A DNA stretch of 64,000 bases from Motacilla alba alba (GCF_015832195.1 NC_052017.1:109309429-109373428); one strand, 5' to 3'; counted from the stretch's first letter, positions 1 to 14,374 are shown. Translations and numbers: made by a program. Notes: a model not told the origin generated them from the sequence alone.

Positions 1-1626
1 TTCCTGCACTGAGTTGTGACCTGCACACCCCCTCCTGCTTGACTGCTGGTCATGGGGACCTGCTGCTGCCAGCAGCCCTGCTATTTGCCATTTGCTACAT
101 CAAGTCTGCATAATGTTTTTTCCTCAGTTTCAGAATTTTTTCCTCCCTTTGAAACTTTATACCTGTAATGCATGCTTACAAGATCAGACAGGAAATATCT
201 TCTATTCTTGCCAATCTCACCACTTGTTCTAGTCAATAAATTGTCTTTCTGAGTGGTTTGGGTTTGTTTTTTTTTTTTTTTTAATGAGCAATTACAAGAA
301 AAGGTCACTGAACTAAGGTGGTGGTAACATAAAACTCAGGCCACAAACTGAATTTTGAATGGGCAGCTTTTCTGACTCCTCTATTAGCTGTTGACTTCAT
401 ATATTGTAGCAGAGGTAACAAGGGGAACTTCCACTTTTGGCAGAAGTGGAAGAAGAGGTATTGAAAGTTATGAGATCATCTGTTGGAATAATCCTGTTTA
501 AAGAGAAGATCACCATACAGAGTAGATCCACTTTTCAAGCTTAATTCTCTCAATAAATAATTATGTAGTAAAGCACGATATAGTTGGTTTGGATTAACAT
601 GTAAGGGTGATTTAAACTGGAGTTCACAACACCACAGGAGACGGGGGTAATTAGGTAATATTAAGTCATCTGTGCCAATTGGGAGGAACAGGTGGATCTT
701 CATCTGCCTGTAAAGGTCTAAAATGGCTGCACGGCAGTGAAAATGTTATGTTCTGGTGACAAAGCCCTTTCAAAAAAGAAGAAAGGAAAAAGGAGGCTAT
801 TGCACACCCTGCCTCTGACCTGCAGCAGAAGGACTTTGCAACCAGGAGAGCACTCAGCCAAACAAGCTTTATGAAATAGAGCATTGTGAAATAAAGATTG
901 TATGGTAGGAAGCAACATTTGAGGAGGAAGTGAAACAATTTGCTTTATACAGGTACACAGATGCACAGACATACTCATATTTCATACAATAAATTGAAAA
1001 CCCGGATTTGAAGTTACATGCTTCAGTGATTTTAACTATTATTTTTATTTTGACTCTTTTTTTCATAACTGAAAAGAAAAAAGAAAAACAACCACTAAGT
1101 AGCTACAGAGAATTAGAATATTCTAACACTTCTACAGCCTCTTCCTCCTGCAGCTCTCTCACTTTGGGCTACATACTCAGTTCAATATGTAAATGCACTA
1201 AACAAGTAAGCTGTGTGACTGAATCTAAGTAAAGCATTCAACTTCAGGTCAGTTAAGGTTTAAGCACACAAATACTAATAATGTAGTCCATAGGCTCTCT
1301 TGGGCATACATAATCATGTTTTTATGATGAGGCCTGGAAAGATTTATCAAGACTGTCTGTGAAAATGTATTCCTCATGGTTCCAGCAAAACCCAAGTCAA
1401 AACAAACATTTAAAAACACTGGTTTGAATTTTAGCTATGCTAATAAAATTAGAGGAAACTTTTCAATGGCTACTCTGTTGAAGTTGACTCTGCATCTTTA
1501 CCTTAACTGGAGTGTCTGGAGATGAGGATTCATACTGTGATTAATGTTCAGCTATAACACACAAGAAACAAATGGCTTCTCCAGCATTTCTGGAGAAATG
1601 GATTGATTAGTTTTGAGAAAGGAATT
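1..1626. other. Intronic sequence, no gene seen
   Basis: AT-rich unique sequence with a 16-T run at 267-282. Short open frames here have no recognisable domains. The first 90 bases are GC-richer and unassigned. It lies within the inferred NOL4 downstream intron. Confidence 0.6.
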
Positions 1627-1632
1627 ATGGCA
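1627..1632. repeat. Target-site duplication ATGGCA, left copy
   Basis: Perfect 6-bp direct repeat abutting the LTR terminus; the partner is at 2254-2259. Confidence 0.85.
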
Positions 1633-2253
1633 TGTTGGAGTCTCCCCCAGGTCAAGGTGACCCCGAAAAGTGGAAAAGTCTCTGCTCCAACCCGTGCCTT
1701 CAAAGAAAGACTCAACAGTCTTCAGCTGTCAGTCTCAAGGTTGTTTATTGTATGTTATCTAAAAAGATTTTCTCCCTGAGCTGCTGAGGTCTGCTCAGCA
1801 GGTCAGCCAGAGGCACACTCTCCGCCCACGAGGCTGGTGCTATCTTTGATACTAAAAACTACGCGTACTATATTTACAATTCTGTTCCAATAGTTATCAC
1901 CTATGTTAGACAGTCAGCTTCTATTCTAAACCAATCTGTGAGTGCCAACATCACCATGAACATGGAGGTTAGGAAGGAGAAAGAAGAAGGACGGGGCATG
2001 CCCAAATCCCTCCATCTTAGAACTCCTGACCCCCATGTACAGTACTTGAAAATTTTTCCCTTCACCTTGTGATTACTACTGTTATGCCATCTAAACTTTT
2101 GTGACTTGTAATTCTTCATACAGAGTTAGTAGTTTGCTCCATGGGCTAAGATCAGAACCCCATATGTCCTTGGCTGCATGCCAGGGTCTCAGAGCCCCCT
2201 GCCAGCGGCTCTGGCCATCCAGGGCACCCAGAGGGGTGTTCTGGGTTCCGACA
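1633..2253 (-). mobile_element. Solo LTR, avian ERVK-like, 6-bp target duplication
   Basis: A 621-bp element reads TGTCGG to CCAACA on the minus strand, so it has TG...CA ends. It is flanked by a perfect 6-bp direct repeat ATGGCA (1627-1632 and 2254-2259), the duplication size typical of ERVK integrases. The body resembles an LTR family common in songbird genomes (recalled consensus, not searched). An AATAAA polyadenylation signal lies on the minus strand at 1744-1749; the expected TATA box near 1845 appears mutated. No gag, pol or env sequence adjoins it, so recombination between two LTRs probably removed the provirus interior. It lies in the same orientation as NOL4. The small open frames across it are not genes. 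Confidence 0.87.
1744..1749 (-). promoter_or_regulatory. LTR polyadenylation signal AATAAA
   Basis: AATAAA on the minus strand within the ERVK-like LTR, in the same sense as NOL4 transcription. It could in principle end the host transcript early, although introns usually tolerate such signals. Confidence 0.6.
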
Positions 2254-2259
2254 ATGGCA
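2254..2259. repeat. Target-site duplication ATGGCA, right copy
   Basis: Partner of 1627-1632. Together they fix both ends of the LTR. Confidence 0.85.
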
Positions 2260-5200
2260 TGCCTGTATTTACCAAGCAGTAGACATGTTTGCCTCACAAG
2301 ACCAATGTAATGTTAAGCTGATTTATTTTTATTGATGTTTTCAGAATCCCAGGCGTGCTATGTAAATCCAAAGAATTTAGATATAGGAACCTATGGCAAT
2401 TAAAATATTGATGAAGGTATAAACAACTTATTCATGTTGTATAAAGTTATTATACAGAATTATCTTATTAGAAAAAGAATAACCTAAAACGTGTATTGCC
2501 TATATAAATTATAGATGTTAAATGACAAATGTAAAAATTAACACAGTAGTATCCCATACATTTCAAGGACAAAAATTTCAACTAGAAAAAAACAGTAAAA
2601 AGTGGAGCAAAAGTCTTGAAGACGCAGCCACGACTGACACTGCCTACATTACATGGAGAGAAAAGTTCTACTATCTCACAGTTTTCAGTAGACTTACACA
2701 GTGTATTTTTTTTAAGTTTGATATTTCACATAAATAGCCCTACATGTATAGTAGTATAAGTTCTAGGTACTGTAAACATTGCTATAAAGTAAGCGTTAAA
2801 TATGGAAAAATCACGTAAAATCAAAATCTAAACATAGGAATGAAGAAACAGGCTAAAAGCAAACCAGCATACTCCCTGTCAATTTAATAATAATAAAAAA
2901 AAAAGATAAAGAATTATCTCCGCAGAGCTCAGAGATAGCCTTAAAAACGACTTACCTCGTATACTAAAGAGGATGATCTTGAATTGGCATAGTGAGTGCA
3001 GTAAAAATAAGTATTGCCCTAGAGTTTATATCTCAAACCAGAAGTATGCAGGGCTAAGTACTTAAGATTATGAAATACGGATATTTAGGCCAGGTTTCTC
3101 AAAAGCTTAGGCCAGGCAACTGGCAATGTGAGATGCTAAAAGCCTTTTTGGCTCTTTAAGCATTCAAGACACTCCTACCAATTCACAGAACCATAGAACA
3201 TGACCACTCAGCTCTTGAACAGAAGACAATAGTTGTCACCATTTTCCTAAATTACACAATCATGCCTCATATACTTTCAGATTCATTAGTACATATATTT
3301 ATAAAATGAACACATATTTATAAAATGAACCTACCTTACATAGACATTTCTGTGTAATGATTTACTAGTTTCATATGAATTATTTGTTACAATGATTGTA
3401 AAAGTGTTTTATCTCAATTCCAACCTAACCTATACAAAGCTTAATCTGCTGAGTATTTTGATAAATTTGCCTTCCAGAGACAACAATCTATTAATTGGCA
3501 ATAGAGAGATCTGTGATGAAGTCATGGCTGCTTTATCTCTAACAAGATAATTCCATCTTTATGCAGCAAATTTTTCAGCTCCTCAGTGTTTTGTCCCTCA
3601 TTTAGATCCATTAGGAATTCCAACATCTTGTTCCAGTATTACATAAACCTGTATATTATGTGTTTTCTGAAGGCAGGGTGGACACTTAGTTGAATGTATA
3701 GAGATGGATTTTATAAAGTTTCTAATGAAGCATAGAGAAGCATCAACCTTGTGAGACTTATCTTTAAGGTGAAACTGACACAAGCAGCATATTCCAAAAC
3801 ATGTCTGTATGTCATTCCTTCATGTGTCCATCTCCCAGCTGAGCCAAGATGTGACATAGCACACATGCCACAGACTCATCTTACTTCTTTTCCACTAAAT
3901 ACAGCTATTCTTGCTAAGCAACACACTGAGGGAAACAGGAATTTTCAAAACCTTTATTTTAGTCATTTTGAAACAGGTCCAGTCCCACGGGGCTCCATCT
4001 GCAAAAGATTTTTTTAAGAGCATATGACTAACTGTACAAAGTGAGACAAGGATAAATTCATTCAGAGGGGGTCCAAAAAACCATATATCACTGATTAAGT
4101 AAAACAGCCCAAAGAATATCCATGTGTCCTTTTGGGAGCCAATACACAGCTCACCGTGTAATGTTGTGGGCTGGGGACAGACCATATTGGGGCCATTTAT
4201 GGTAACCCCTAAGGAAATCAACTCACCTTTCCCTGTTTTTCTTTTATTAATCCTGAGAGAGTGCAGCCCAGGAGCTCAACAGTAGAAGGTACAGGGAAGA
4301 AATTCTGAATAGTTCTGAAAGGGATCTTCCTGGTGGATTCAGACAATTCCCAAATGCCATGGGAAACACAAGAGGAGGAAACACATTACTCCATGACCTC
4401 TACCAAAATATAAAATGGAGTCAAAAGCAAGATACAAGATTTCATCCAAATATCAATTAAAACACACATGAAAAACAATCACACACTTGTCTGCTGGAGC
4501 ACCTGTACACAAAGTTTATGTTTGTACTGCAGGTGCCTTAACAACATGAGCTCTTTGTATACTCCTGGTTCATCTGAATGATTCCATACTTTGGTTCATG
4601 GCCACTGGATATGACTGTTCTCATCACACAAAGGGGAAAACATATGAATATACATTTATGTATATATACATATTGTATGTGTGTGTGTGCACGTATATGA
4701 AGAGAACAGCATGTACGATTTCCCATCAGATCTGGGGGTAGCTCATGTCGTATTCACAATGAGAAGAGTTGGAGAGCACAGACTGAATATAAGTGAAGGG
4801 ACACTGAGAATGACACTCTGACCAAAGCAAATGATGAGAAGAAGCATCTCTATGGGAAATATTCAGTTGTACCATGCCAAGATCCAGACAACAGCTGCAG
4901 TATTTCATAGAAACACTGTGAGCTCCAAGAAGCAGCAGCTTAGGGAAAACTCTAGAGATGCATATGGAATTCATCCAGTATTAAAATGTTTCATGGCATG
5001 CCACACTTACATGGGTGAAATGGAAACTCACATCAGTTACAGATTCCTACCTTTGGCTGTATATATTTATACCCTTTCATCAGTTCCCAGTGAAACACAA
5101 ATGTTGACTGTTTACACAGCTCTCAAATACCAGTTTCCAGGATCTTTTACTGATCATGCAAGAATACCATTCTGTAATATTTGTAACCATCAATGTCATA

Positions 5201-7999
5201 TTCCTTACCACGCATTTTGCAAAATTTTTGATTGCTGTCTTTTGACTGTGTTTAATAAACATAACAAACATTCCACACCTTTCAATGCCTACCTATACCA
5301 CTATCCCCTCCCTGCCTCAATAACTAATGTAGATGCTATTTTTTTAATTGCTTCTTTCAAGTATTCAAAATCAGTCACTGTTAGAGATGAAATACAAAGC
5401 AGGATGTTTTGATGAAACATATGGCAGACAAAACCTCAAGCAGACTGATAGGGATTATTGGCAGTTGTTCTTTTTCACTCCCCATTCTGCAGGGAATAAG
5501 ATGCTGCTAGAGACCATCTGGGAAATCCATCTAGCAAATCCCTTGTTGTTGTAGGGATCTAGGACATCAACCACAATTCCAGTTCCTCACTGTTTTCCGT
5601 GGCATATTACAGCTGCACCACTGTTGTTTTCTATAAGGCTGAAAGTTATTAATCAGAACTCTATGGACATTGTGAATTGAACTCTTGTGTTTCCTCTTGC
5701 AGTGAATGTCTATCATCTAAGTTCCCCTTTACAGAGGACTAGACTCAGTAATTAAAGTTAATTCCTCACAGTCCAATATTTTGGTAAGTAGTACTGTTAT
5801 CTTTATCTATTATTTTGTTCATAAAAACCAAAATTTAAGATAGGTATTCCATGAGTCTTCAGAAGCAGATGCAGGAGAATGACCAGAAAAGCTGAAGCAG
5901 AAAAAGGCAAGCAACAAAAGGAAAGATGAAACAGCACAAAATAGTTAAATAGTTTTAAAGATGAATTCTACTTTTCTTTCCCTCTTTCCTCTACTAAAAA
6001 TTTGACCTATTCACTTCTCTCACATCACCCAACAAATCCAGCTGCTTGAATAAGTATCCAAAAAAAGCATTCAGTGTTCTAATGTAATTAATTATTCCCA
6101 GCAATTGCTATGGAGAGCACACAAAAGCACAGCTTGAAAGTGTATCAAGCATTCAGCAAGACATTTGACTACTGGCATTCATTCAACAAGAAAAAAAGAT
6201 TAGCAAATGAGATATCTGTAAGACAACTAATAAAAATTATATTTATTTTAAAATCTCATCAATATATTGTTACAAATGTCATTAAAGATGAAAAACCTTT
6301 GGCTTCTTTCCTCTCTTTCCTCATGACTTGTCTTGGCATGTAGAAAAGAATTTAATACCAGAAAGAAAAAATTAGGAGTAACATTTATGATTATCAACTT
6401 CTTGAATAACAATATAGTTTTGAAGGAGTTGAATCTGTAGAAAGTAGCCAAATAGGAAGCCATTCATCACAGATTAGTTTTGAGGATCAGCTCTTCAACC
6501 TCAGCATCTGAAAAATTAAAAAATGACAGTTCATTAAGTGGAAATAATATTAAGACTAAACACAATCACAATAGGTAGCAATTATTGCTGCCCTATTATA
6601 TCTTGCTCAATTTATCACCAAATAGTGTTTAATCCCAAGAGCAAGATTTGTTCTCAGTCTTTTTCTAGGTGGCAGAGAAGCTGCACATGTGATAACAGAA
6701 GAAGAAAAAGGAGCAGCAAATCATTTAATGTGGTAAGACTTCAACACAAATTCAATTTCCTTCCAAATGGGCAAAAAACCCCCCCAACAAACCACAACAA
6801 AAAACCCACAAAAATAAGAGTTAGGGATTGTAACAAGGGCCAGCCTTGAAGGTGTCTATTAGGAACAAATCTAGGCTGAAGTGAACAAGGATTTGCCTGA
6901 AAGGTACAGACATGTGCTCCCAGACTGATAAGTTATAAAACGTTCTTGGCTGTAAACAGGGAGGGAAGTAATTTCAGACCTTACCTCTTTGATTGCAGAG
7001 GCACTTGATAGCTTTATCACTTGTCTGAACAGATGTCCAGCCTCTAAAAGCAAGTTGGAGAAAGTCCTGCATCTCCTTCACATATAAGTGCTTCTTGTTC
7101 GATATGAGTGATGAAAGACTCCAAAGGTAAAAGTGTATGAGGATAGACAGCTGGATCTGTGAGTAACACACATTCAATCTGGAATGAAGAGCACCACTTT
7201 CTGGTACTTGACCCATGTGCTCTTCCTCCTTTTAAAAACAAACCTCTGAGAAACTTTCTAAAAGGTCACATCAAAACTTATTCTCTTCCATGCCAGCTTT
7301 ATGTTAGCTGGGATTTCATACACATATGGAACCAGATTGTGTTCTCCATTACAGGTATGTAAATCTGGAGTAGCATCATCAGTTTCCATTTAATTGACCT
7401 GGAGTTACATCATTGTCATGAATGCCCTGCAGGAAATCAAGAGCTTTGAGTGAACATGAAAACCTGCTACTAAATGCACTTCCAATGGGAAGAATTAGAC
7501 ACAGAACTGATGGTATCATAGACAAAGGACTTTGATGAATATGACTGTTAGAGAATGCTACAGAATTCATATTTTCTGACAAACACAACACTGATTTTTT
7601 TTTTTTTTTCATGCAGCTGCAGTGGCATGAAAAACATGCTCTTCAAAACAATGATGTATTCAGCCATTTATTATGGGTAACCCCCAAAATCAGAAGATTC
7701 AAGCCTGGAAAAAACAGTGCTCTATAAAACTGTAGCTGTTACACTTGAACAGTGATTAAACAGTGCTTATTAAACCACTAAACTAACATCAAAAGTTTTT
7801 TGGTACTAAAGCTTCTCAGTAGCCTCTAACAACTTCCTACAAACGAGCATCAAAAACAAACTTTTTTTCTTCATAGAACAAACATGCTTTATCCAAACAA
7901 CAAATAAATTGACTTTTAGAGTCAAAAAACTGTGATTTTCTCAGTTTGCTTGTTTTCTAAAGGTAGGGAAGAGTAAAAACAAGGTGTCAGATAAAATTG
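2260..7999. other. Intronic sequence, no gene seen
   Basis: Mostly unique AT-rich sequence. It holds a two-copy 19-21-bp tandem repeat (3291-3330), a TATACA/TG-rich patch (4658-4697), a 15-T run (7595-7609) and an A/C-rich stretch (6770-6820). The 193-codon open stretch at 4831-5412 is rich in Cys, His and Tyr, lacks recognisable domains, and is judged to be chance. Confidence 0.6.
3291..3330 (+). repeat. Tandem duplication, 2 copies of about 20 bp
   Basis: ACATATTTATAAAATGAAC occurs twice in tandem; the first copy has an extra AT. Confidence 0.85.
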
Positions 8000-10900
8000 T
8001 AGAGTAAAACATAAAAGACTCAGACTTTATGAGAGCAACTTCTAAAACCCCTATGCATGAAGCAGAAATTCATTGGGAATTTGTAGGTGAGTGGGCAGAA
8101 GAAAATTAGGAAGTCACAAAACTGCTTGCATACACTTTTTGCTCTCCTTTTATTGAAGTTCTCGATGCACAGGAGAAGAGAACAGGCTTATCTTCTACTG
8201 TAGTGTATCTATCTCCCAAGAAGAGAAAAGCACTGACATGCCAGTTACCTTTGCACAAACTTGAGCATAGCAGGGAAAGTAGATACATACTTCAACAGAA
8301 CACTTGAGCCTGCCTTCACACACCAAAGTTGTGAGATGCAAGACTAAAGATGTAGCTTCGTATCACCTACACATGATGGTGGCAGGGGTGGATTCTGCCT
8401 GCAGTTCACTTCTTCTATCATCTTTACTTTTAAATCTCAGTACAAACTTCCACGGATTCAGTTTAAAGCAGCAATGATGGAACCAATGATTGGGTAGCAA
8501 TTAAAGCAAAGCTGGAATATGTCACCATCCTCTCATCAGTGCTACTATTGGAATGGTGAAAGCAGACTGGACCCTAGTGGAGCTGCAGACTCATTTTGTG
8601 CTGGTATCTTGTTGCTCCAGAATGTTTATAATGCTGGCTTTGCCTTCTGCCTCACTCCTGTTGTTGTTTGCTCAAAATCTAATATGCCACTACTTGTAGT
8701 AACATGTTCTAAATCTTTCACAAGACTTTGCTTCACTCTTCATAAGTTGTTATGACAATAGCAAACAGTATTTCATGCTAAGTCTCTTTCTAGTCCTAAT
8801 AATTAAGCCATAAAATAAAACTGTCTAACTCCTGGACTGCAGACTCTTAAGATACTTCCATAAACAAAACAACAGTAAGTAAAATATGGCATTGCTTGAA
8901 CACTTTCTGTCTGACCATGGAAATGAAATAAAATATACCAGTTAGAACAAACAAAACCAAAAAAGACTAATTTCTTCTTATGCCATACCTAGGTGGTGAG
9001 ATTCAACTTCAAGCAAGGGAGACAATGAAAAGTTCTGAGGAGAGACAAGTTGGAATCAGAAGATCCTTTCTGACAGGCTAAACTCTAAATCCAGATTAAT
9101 TCTCTTAACTTGGGTATTTAGCAAAATAAACTAAATGGGCAAAAGGGTATTTTCTTAGTACTAAAAAAGCCAACATGCAGAGTAGAGTGGTATCTTCAAA
9201 AGAGGAGGAGACACTTCTGTCTTGCTCTTTCCACCTTCCCTCCTGCTTAGAGCTGAGGAAATCCTCTCATATAAGGACCCCAGCACAATGCTCCCATTTA
9301 GGTGAAATCTATATTCCACTTGAATATAAATAATCAATGATGATGAAAGAAAAAAAAAAGAATTATTAAGTAAAAAAAAAGAAAGAAAAAAAGCCCCAAA
9401 ACAACATCTCCAACAGTTCTTAATAACATGTAAATTCCCAAAGTCTTCATTTTAACTCCTGCTTCAAGTAGCTGCACACCTGTTTAACATTTTATTAACA
9501 ATTTTTAAAAATAAATTACTTCATAAGTTTCTTGATAGGCCTCTATCAATCTCAATAAAAGTGCACTGCAATTCCTAAGGATTCCACTTGCTTCAGAAAA
9601 AGCCATATGCTCTCTTATTTTCTGACCATGGCCATTTCCCCAAGGAAACCTGCAGACAAAAGCACAGGGAACTAGACAGGCAGTGACTCCACTTGCCTCA
9701 GAAACACAATGTCAGATGTGATGATGTTCACTGGGTTTAAGGAATACCCTTCCACCTTTTGTTAAGATGCAATCACATCTTTTAGAAGGAAAGAGAGTGA
9801 GGAAGAAATACATCCAGACTCTACCTTGCTCCTCGTAGGTGGTGTCTATCTGTAGCTAAATTCATGTGCGCTTTTGGAAACCAGATGGATTCACCACAGA
9901 TGACAACAGGCTTATCAGTATAACTGCATACACAGGTCAGGCTGCTTGGACAGTCATGCCTGGTTTCCCTTGGTAATGATGAGCTCCATCTAAACAAATG
10001 TTACAAGATTATACAGCTGGACTAACCACTGAAGATTACTAAATTTCAACTGGAATATAGTGCAGGAGCTTCAAACTTCACCCAGGACCTCATACGTGCT
10101 CTGGCTTTCAGATGCCATGCAAGGTTACAGCCTTTAAATACCTTCCTGGAGCGGGGGCTGTGTTTAAAGCAGACCATGCCAGGCTAACCTGCCTTAGTGT
10201 GGATACACCCATTACAACAGTGTTTGAAGTTGCAATTGCTGGAAGCAAACAGCCCCTGCCAATGGCCTATGACAACAACACTGTTCTTTACATCAAGCTG
10301 TAGAAAAAAGGTTGAGAAACACTTCAAAAGCCCAGCATTGAAGGAGAGACAGAAAGGTTTTAGTTTTAGAGACGACATGAAAACTCTGCCTCATGGTGAA
10401 CAACTGCATCTGTAATGACATGCACATTAGAATGCAGTATTATAATTAAAGGTCAAGGTATGCAGCAATCATTATTTACTTTTCTCTCTTTTAAAACTAT
10501 GCTTTACTTCCCAGACTTAAAGGAAACATTTCTTATCTTGTGCAATTCTTCAAGAAGCCAATTACACACTTGAGCTAAACATAATGCATATTAACTTAAC
10601 CTACTATACATCCAGAGGGACTCGAGGTGTCCAACTTTCTACCAGAAATTTTGTCTGGTAGAAAGAAAGAAAGCAAGCCAACTGTTTGCAATAAGTAGGT
10701 ATCTGGACAAAATGGGCACGTGGGTTGTCCTTGTTACCTCATTTTAATGCCTCTCCTAGGCATTTATGATTAGTAGCATATATTTCTATCTGGAAAATCC
10801 CACAAAGAAGTTTTTTCATATTAGGAGTGCCCCTTGCAATACAGACATAATAAACCATTTATTAAGCCAGGTAAAATAATGACACAATGTAAGTATGACT

Positions 10901-13900
10901 GGTGAGCTCAAAAGCCTGTTTTCCCATACTATATTAAAATAACACTGTTATCCAAATGCAAAAGAGACAAAATCATTTAAAAGGAGTAGGCTTGCTGGAT
11001 TTAATGAAATAAATAATGAAGAAGAGATAAAGCTATATAATAACTTTTCAAAATAAAATATATTGTACAGGAAGCAGCAACACGAAAAGAATCAGCAATA
11101 AAAAAAACCTCAGTGCTACAGAGACTTCACCACAGTCATACAAAAACCCAGCAGGCTCACACATAAGTAATGATCTAAAATAATTTATATCTGCATGTAA
11201 CTATTTGAATTCATACAACCACATTTGCAGAGCATTTGCTGATGAATACTTTTTAAGTGTTTTCTAGTACAAAGACCCAGGCCAGTTAAGTTAAACTTAT
11301 GTATGTATTTTTGCAGCTACGCAAAATTTCACAAACTTCGGTTTAGCCCTAAATGGTTGTAGAAATTTCTGCTGCTGTGAACAGCTAGGTCTTACTGGAG
11401 GGTCTGTTTCCTAATATAAGCTTAAGAAAAGTATATATATATAAAGCATATATCTATACACACATACATAAAGGTGTACATATATGCATTAAACACTATT
11501 AAAACCCATTTTGCCCTTTCACAAGAAATTTTCAGTGAATAGTAAAACATTTTGGATCAGATTTTAAGGTTGTTACAATTTAGCAACTTCCTCCACAGCA
11601 CTCAGGTCATGATCTTTTTGTCAAATGAAGAGATTACCACACATGGTCACTGCCTGAACTGAGGATTCAAAGGAACACTGTCCACAGAAATGTCATACCT
11701 GTTTAAAGAGTGCTACTAACACCAGTTTTAAAAGTCATATTCTGAAGTAACTGAACTGAGCATTCTTTAAATAATATACTGCAGTTATTCACAGGGTTAT
11801 CTAATCCCCAGTTATTTATCAGAGTTTTTTCAGGCAAGAAAACTTGGTTTAATATTAAAAAACACAAACTCTACATTTCTTACAAATCACTAATTTTGTC
11901 CTCTGTGTCCATAGGCCTGATTGTAGGAAAATGTTAAGGATCCCTGTTTTGACACCCAAGATTTTTTGCAGAAAAATACCACTATTTTAGCAAACTTTCC
12001 TATAGCATAAGTATATAATTGCTTCAAATAGGTATGGACAAGATGTATATTCTGAAAATTTAGCTTCCACAAAGAAATAACCATATTCAAGAAAGATTTC
12101 CCTTTTAGTTCTCATGTTTTCAAAGAAAATATGATGGAAAAACTACCATTTTTATCTCAACAGCTTCTTCTGATCAAAATTCTGCAGCAGATACAAAATT
12201 ATCTATCAGAACATGTCAGACAAGAGATCCTCCTAGCTCCATTCCTTTGCCTCTGAGTTTCACAGTCTTGACTATCCCAAGATAGTGAACATCTTGTGCA
12301 GGTTAAATAGGACATTGAGAAAGCTGGAGGAAGCATAACATATTTCTTCCTCCAGTACTAGCCCAATAATTCAAATATATTTAGAAACTAGATATTTTCT
12401 TCAGTAACTCATGTTAAAAATCTCTAACAAATTTTGTTTATCCCAGGATTGTGTTCTTCCTGAAGTCTTTACTCTATATCTAATAATCTTTACTGCATAT
12501 CTAATTAATCATATACTTAAATGAACTCTAAACATCAAATGAGTTTCACTAGGACAAAAAGAGGAGACAAATCTGCATATTGTTTGCAATATAGAGTGGG
12601 CAGGATGACAGCGAGTGTGAAAGAATGTATCGATGTGGGGGATGATTCTGGCCTCTCAAAATTTGTAAAGAATGAGATGGCTTTGATTGTCATCTAAATT
12701 CATTATAGATTTTTATCACTTTTTGGTACATTTTTCTTGCATCTGAGTTGGAACTGATTCAAATTGGAGAGTGAACATTAGGCTATGTTCTTGTCTTAGC
12801 TATAAATGAGTGTCACATTAAGACTCCTCCCCATCTTTGCCAAGTTTATTTGTGTTTTTGCAAGAGTGGTGCACAAGCAACAACCTACCTACCTCAGGCA
12901 AAAGAGCCTGTGTGTCTGTCAATATTTGGGTGATGAGCCTATAAAAGGTTCATTAGAACAATCTGCCCTGAAGCAAAAGAAGATCCCGTTCATATCAGCC
13001 AATTTGGGACCCACTGAGCAACTCAAAATACTGAGTAAATCCAGCACTGGGGTTAATACACGGGCAGAGACTACAGCGAGTCAGAACATTTCCACAGAAT
13101 GCAAGTTTGTAAGAAAAAAAGTATTCCATACAGATAAACAGTTTTTCATAAAGATTTCATGGAGAAGTGTTGGGACACACTATTTTCTTAATGGCCATGA
13201 GAAAGAGTAACAATCACCCATTTAGTCTCCCTTTGTTCTACCCAGTAAAATTTAGACACTTAAGTTACAAAATCATTACAAGTTTTTCTTTTTACTCCAC
13301 AGGCAATTAGAAGACAGGAGATAAAACCTTAGTATGATTAAATGTTGTTCTCTAGGTATCAGTCATGTGTTATCCCTTCCTAAGTATGCTTAAGGATTTT
13401 AACACTCCTGTTTTGAAGCCTTGTAAAAAAATGTCCCCATTCAAGGTATATCTATGTTGTCAGGCTACTGAAAGCCAGTGAGTAGCATTAATAGTCTTTG
13501 GATCCAGGACTCACATCCTATTACTGCTGCTGTAAAAGTGGTAAGCCAGTTGGTCATCAGATACTAATTAAAAAAAAAAAAAAAAAGGAACTTGTGAGCA
13601 GTAAGATCAATGGGTAAATTTTATGATATATGCCATTTCTTCACCCTCCCTTCTGTAGGCCCTCATGAAAAACACCATTCTAGAAAGCTAGCTAACTTAA
13701 TCTGTAAAATCTGTCTTTATCTACAAAATAACACTCTTGATGCTCCTTACCCACATAATAGAAATGACAGCAAAAAGCCCTCAGGGGATTACAGCTTCTC
13801 AAAGCAAACTTGTCAGTTTTAATTCAGGTTAGGTGCCTGCATAACACAATCTTGAAGAAACCAAATCAGTTCCTTTCAGATGTTGATAATTCACTGGCAG

Positions 13901-13942
13901 GAATTCTCTTGGCCATACACACTTGCCTCTTAATATGGATTA
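8000..13942. other. Intronic sequence, no gene seen
   Basis: Unique AT-rich sequence. It includes A-rich patches (9350-9395), an AT dinucleotide patch (about 11431-11465) and a 17-A run (13570-13586). A 134-codon open stretch at 12806-13210 has a TATAAAA-like motif within it but no recognisable protein similarity. Confidence 0.55.
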
Positions 13943-13947
13943 ATTCT
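13943..13947. repeat. Target-site duplication ATTCT, left copy
   Basis: Perfect 5-bp repeat abutting the TG start of the ERVL-like LTR; the partner is at 14563-14567. Confidence 0.8.
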
Positions 13948-14210
13948 TGTCCAGGTTTTGGTGAGAAAGAGTTCATTTTCTTCCTAGTAGCTGGTATAGT
14001 GCTGTGTTTTGGATTAAGTATGAGAATAATATTGACATCATACTGGTGTTTTAGTTGATGCTAAGCAGTGCTTACCCCAAGTTAATGATTTTTCAATTTC
14101 CCAGGTTCTGCTGGTGAGCAGGCGCACAAATGGCTGGAAGGGAGCAAGCCAAGGACAGCTGACCTGAACTGGCCAAAGGGATATTCTGCACCACAGAGAG
14201 GATTGTCCAG

Positions 14211-14218
14211 TATATAAA
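14211..14218 (+). promoter_or_regulatory. TATA box of the ERVL-like LTR
   Basis: TATATAAA lies at the expected place, between the AACTGGCCAAAGGGATATTC block and the U3/R junction region. It would drive transcription on the plus strand, antisense to NOL4, if still active. Confidence 0.65.
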
Positions 14219-14374
14219 CTGGGGGAAGCTGGCCAGAAACTGTCAGTCACTGCTCAGACACTGACTGGTCAGCGGGTGGTGAGCAGCTGTATTGTGCATC
14301 ACTTGTGTTTCTTGGATTTTATTCCTCTTTCGCTTTTTGTTGTATTCTTTTTCATTACAATTATCAGTAGTAGT

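Noticed and set aside
3180..3205. TTCACAGAACCATAGAA, resembling a CR1 3' end in reverse
   Set aside because: The sequence beyond it shows none of the usual CR1 blocks, so the short match may be chance.
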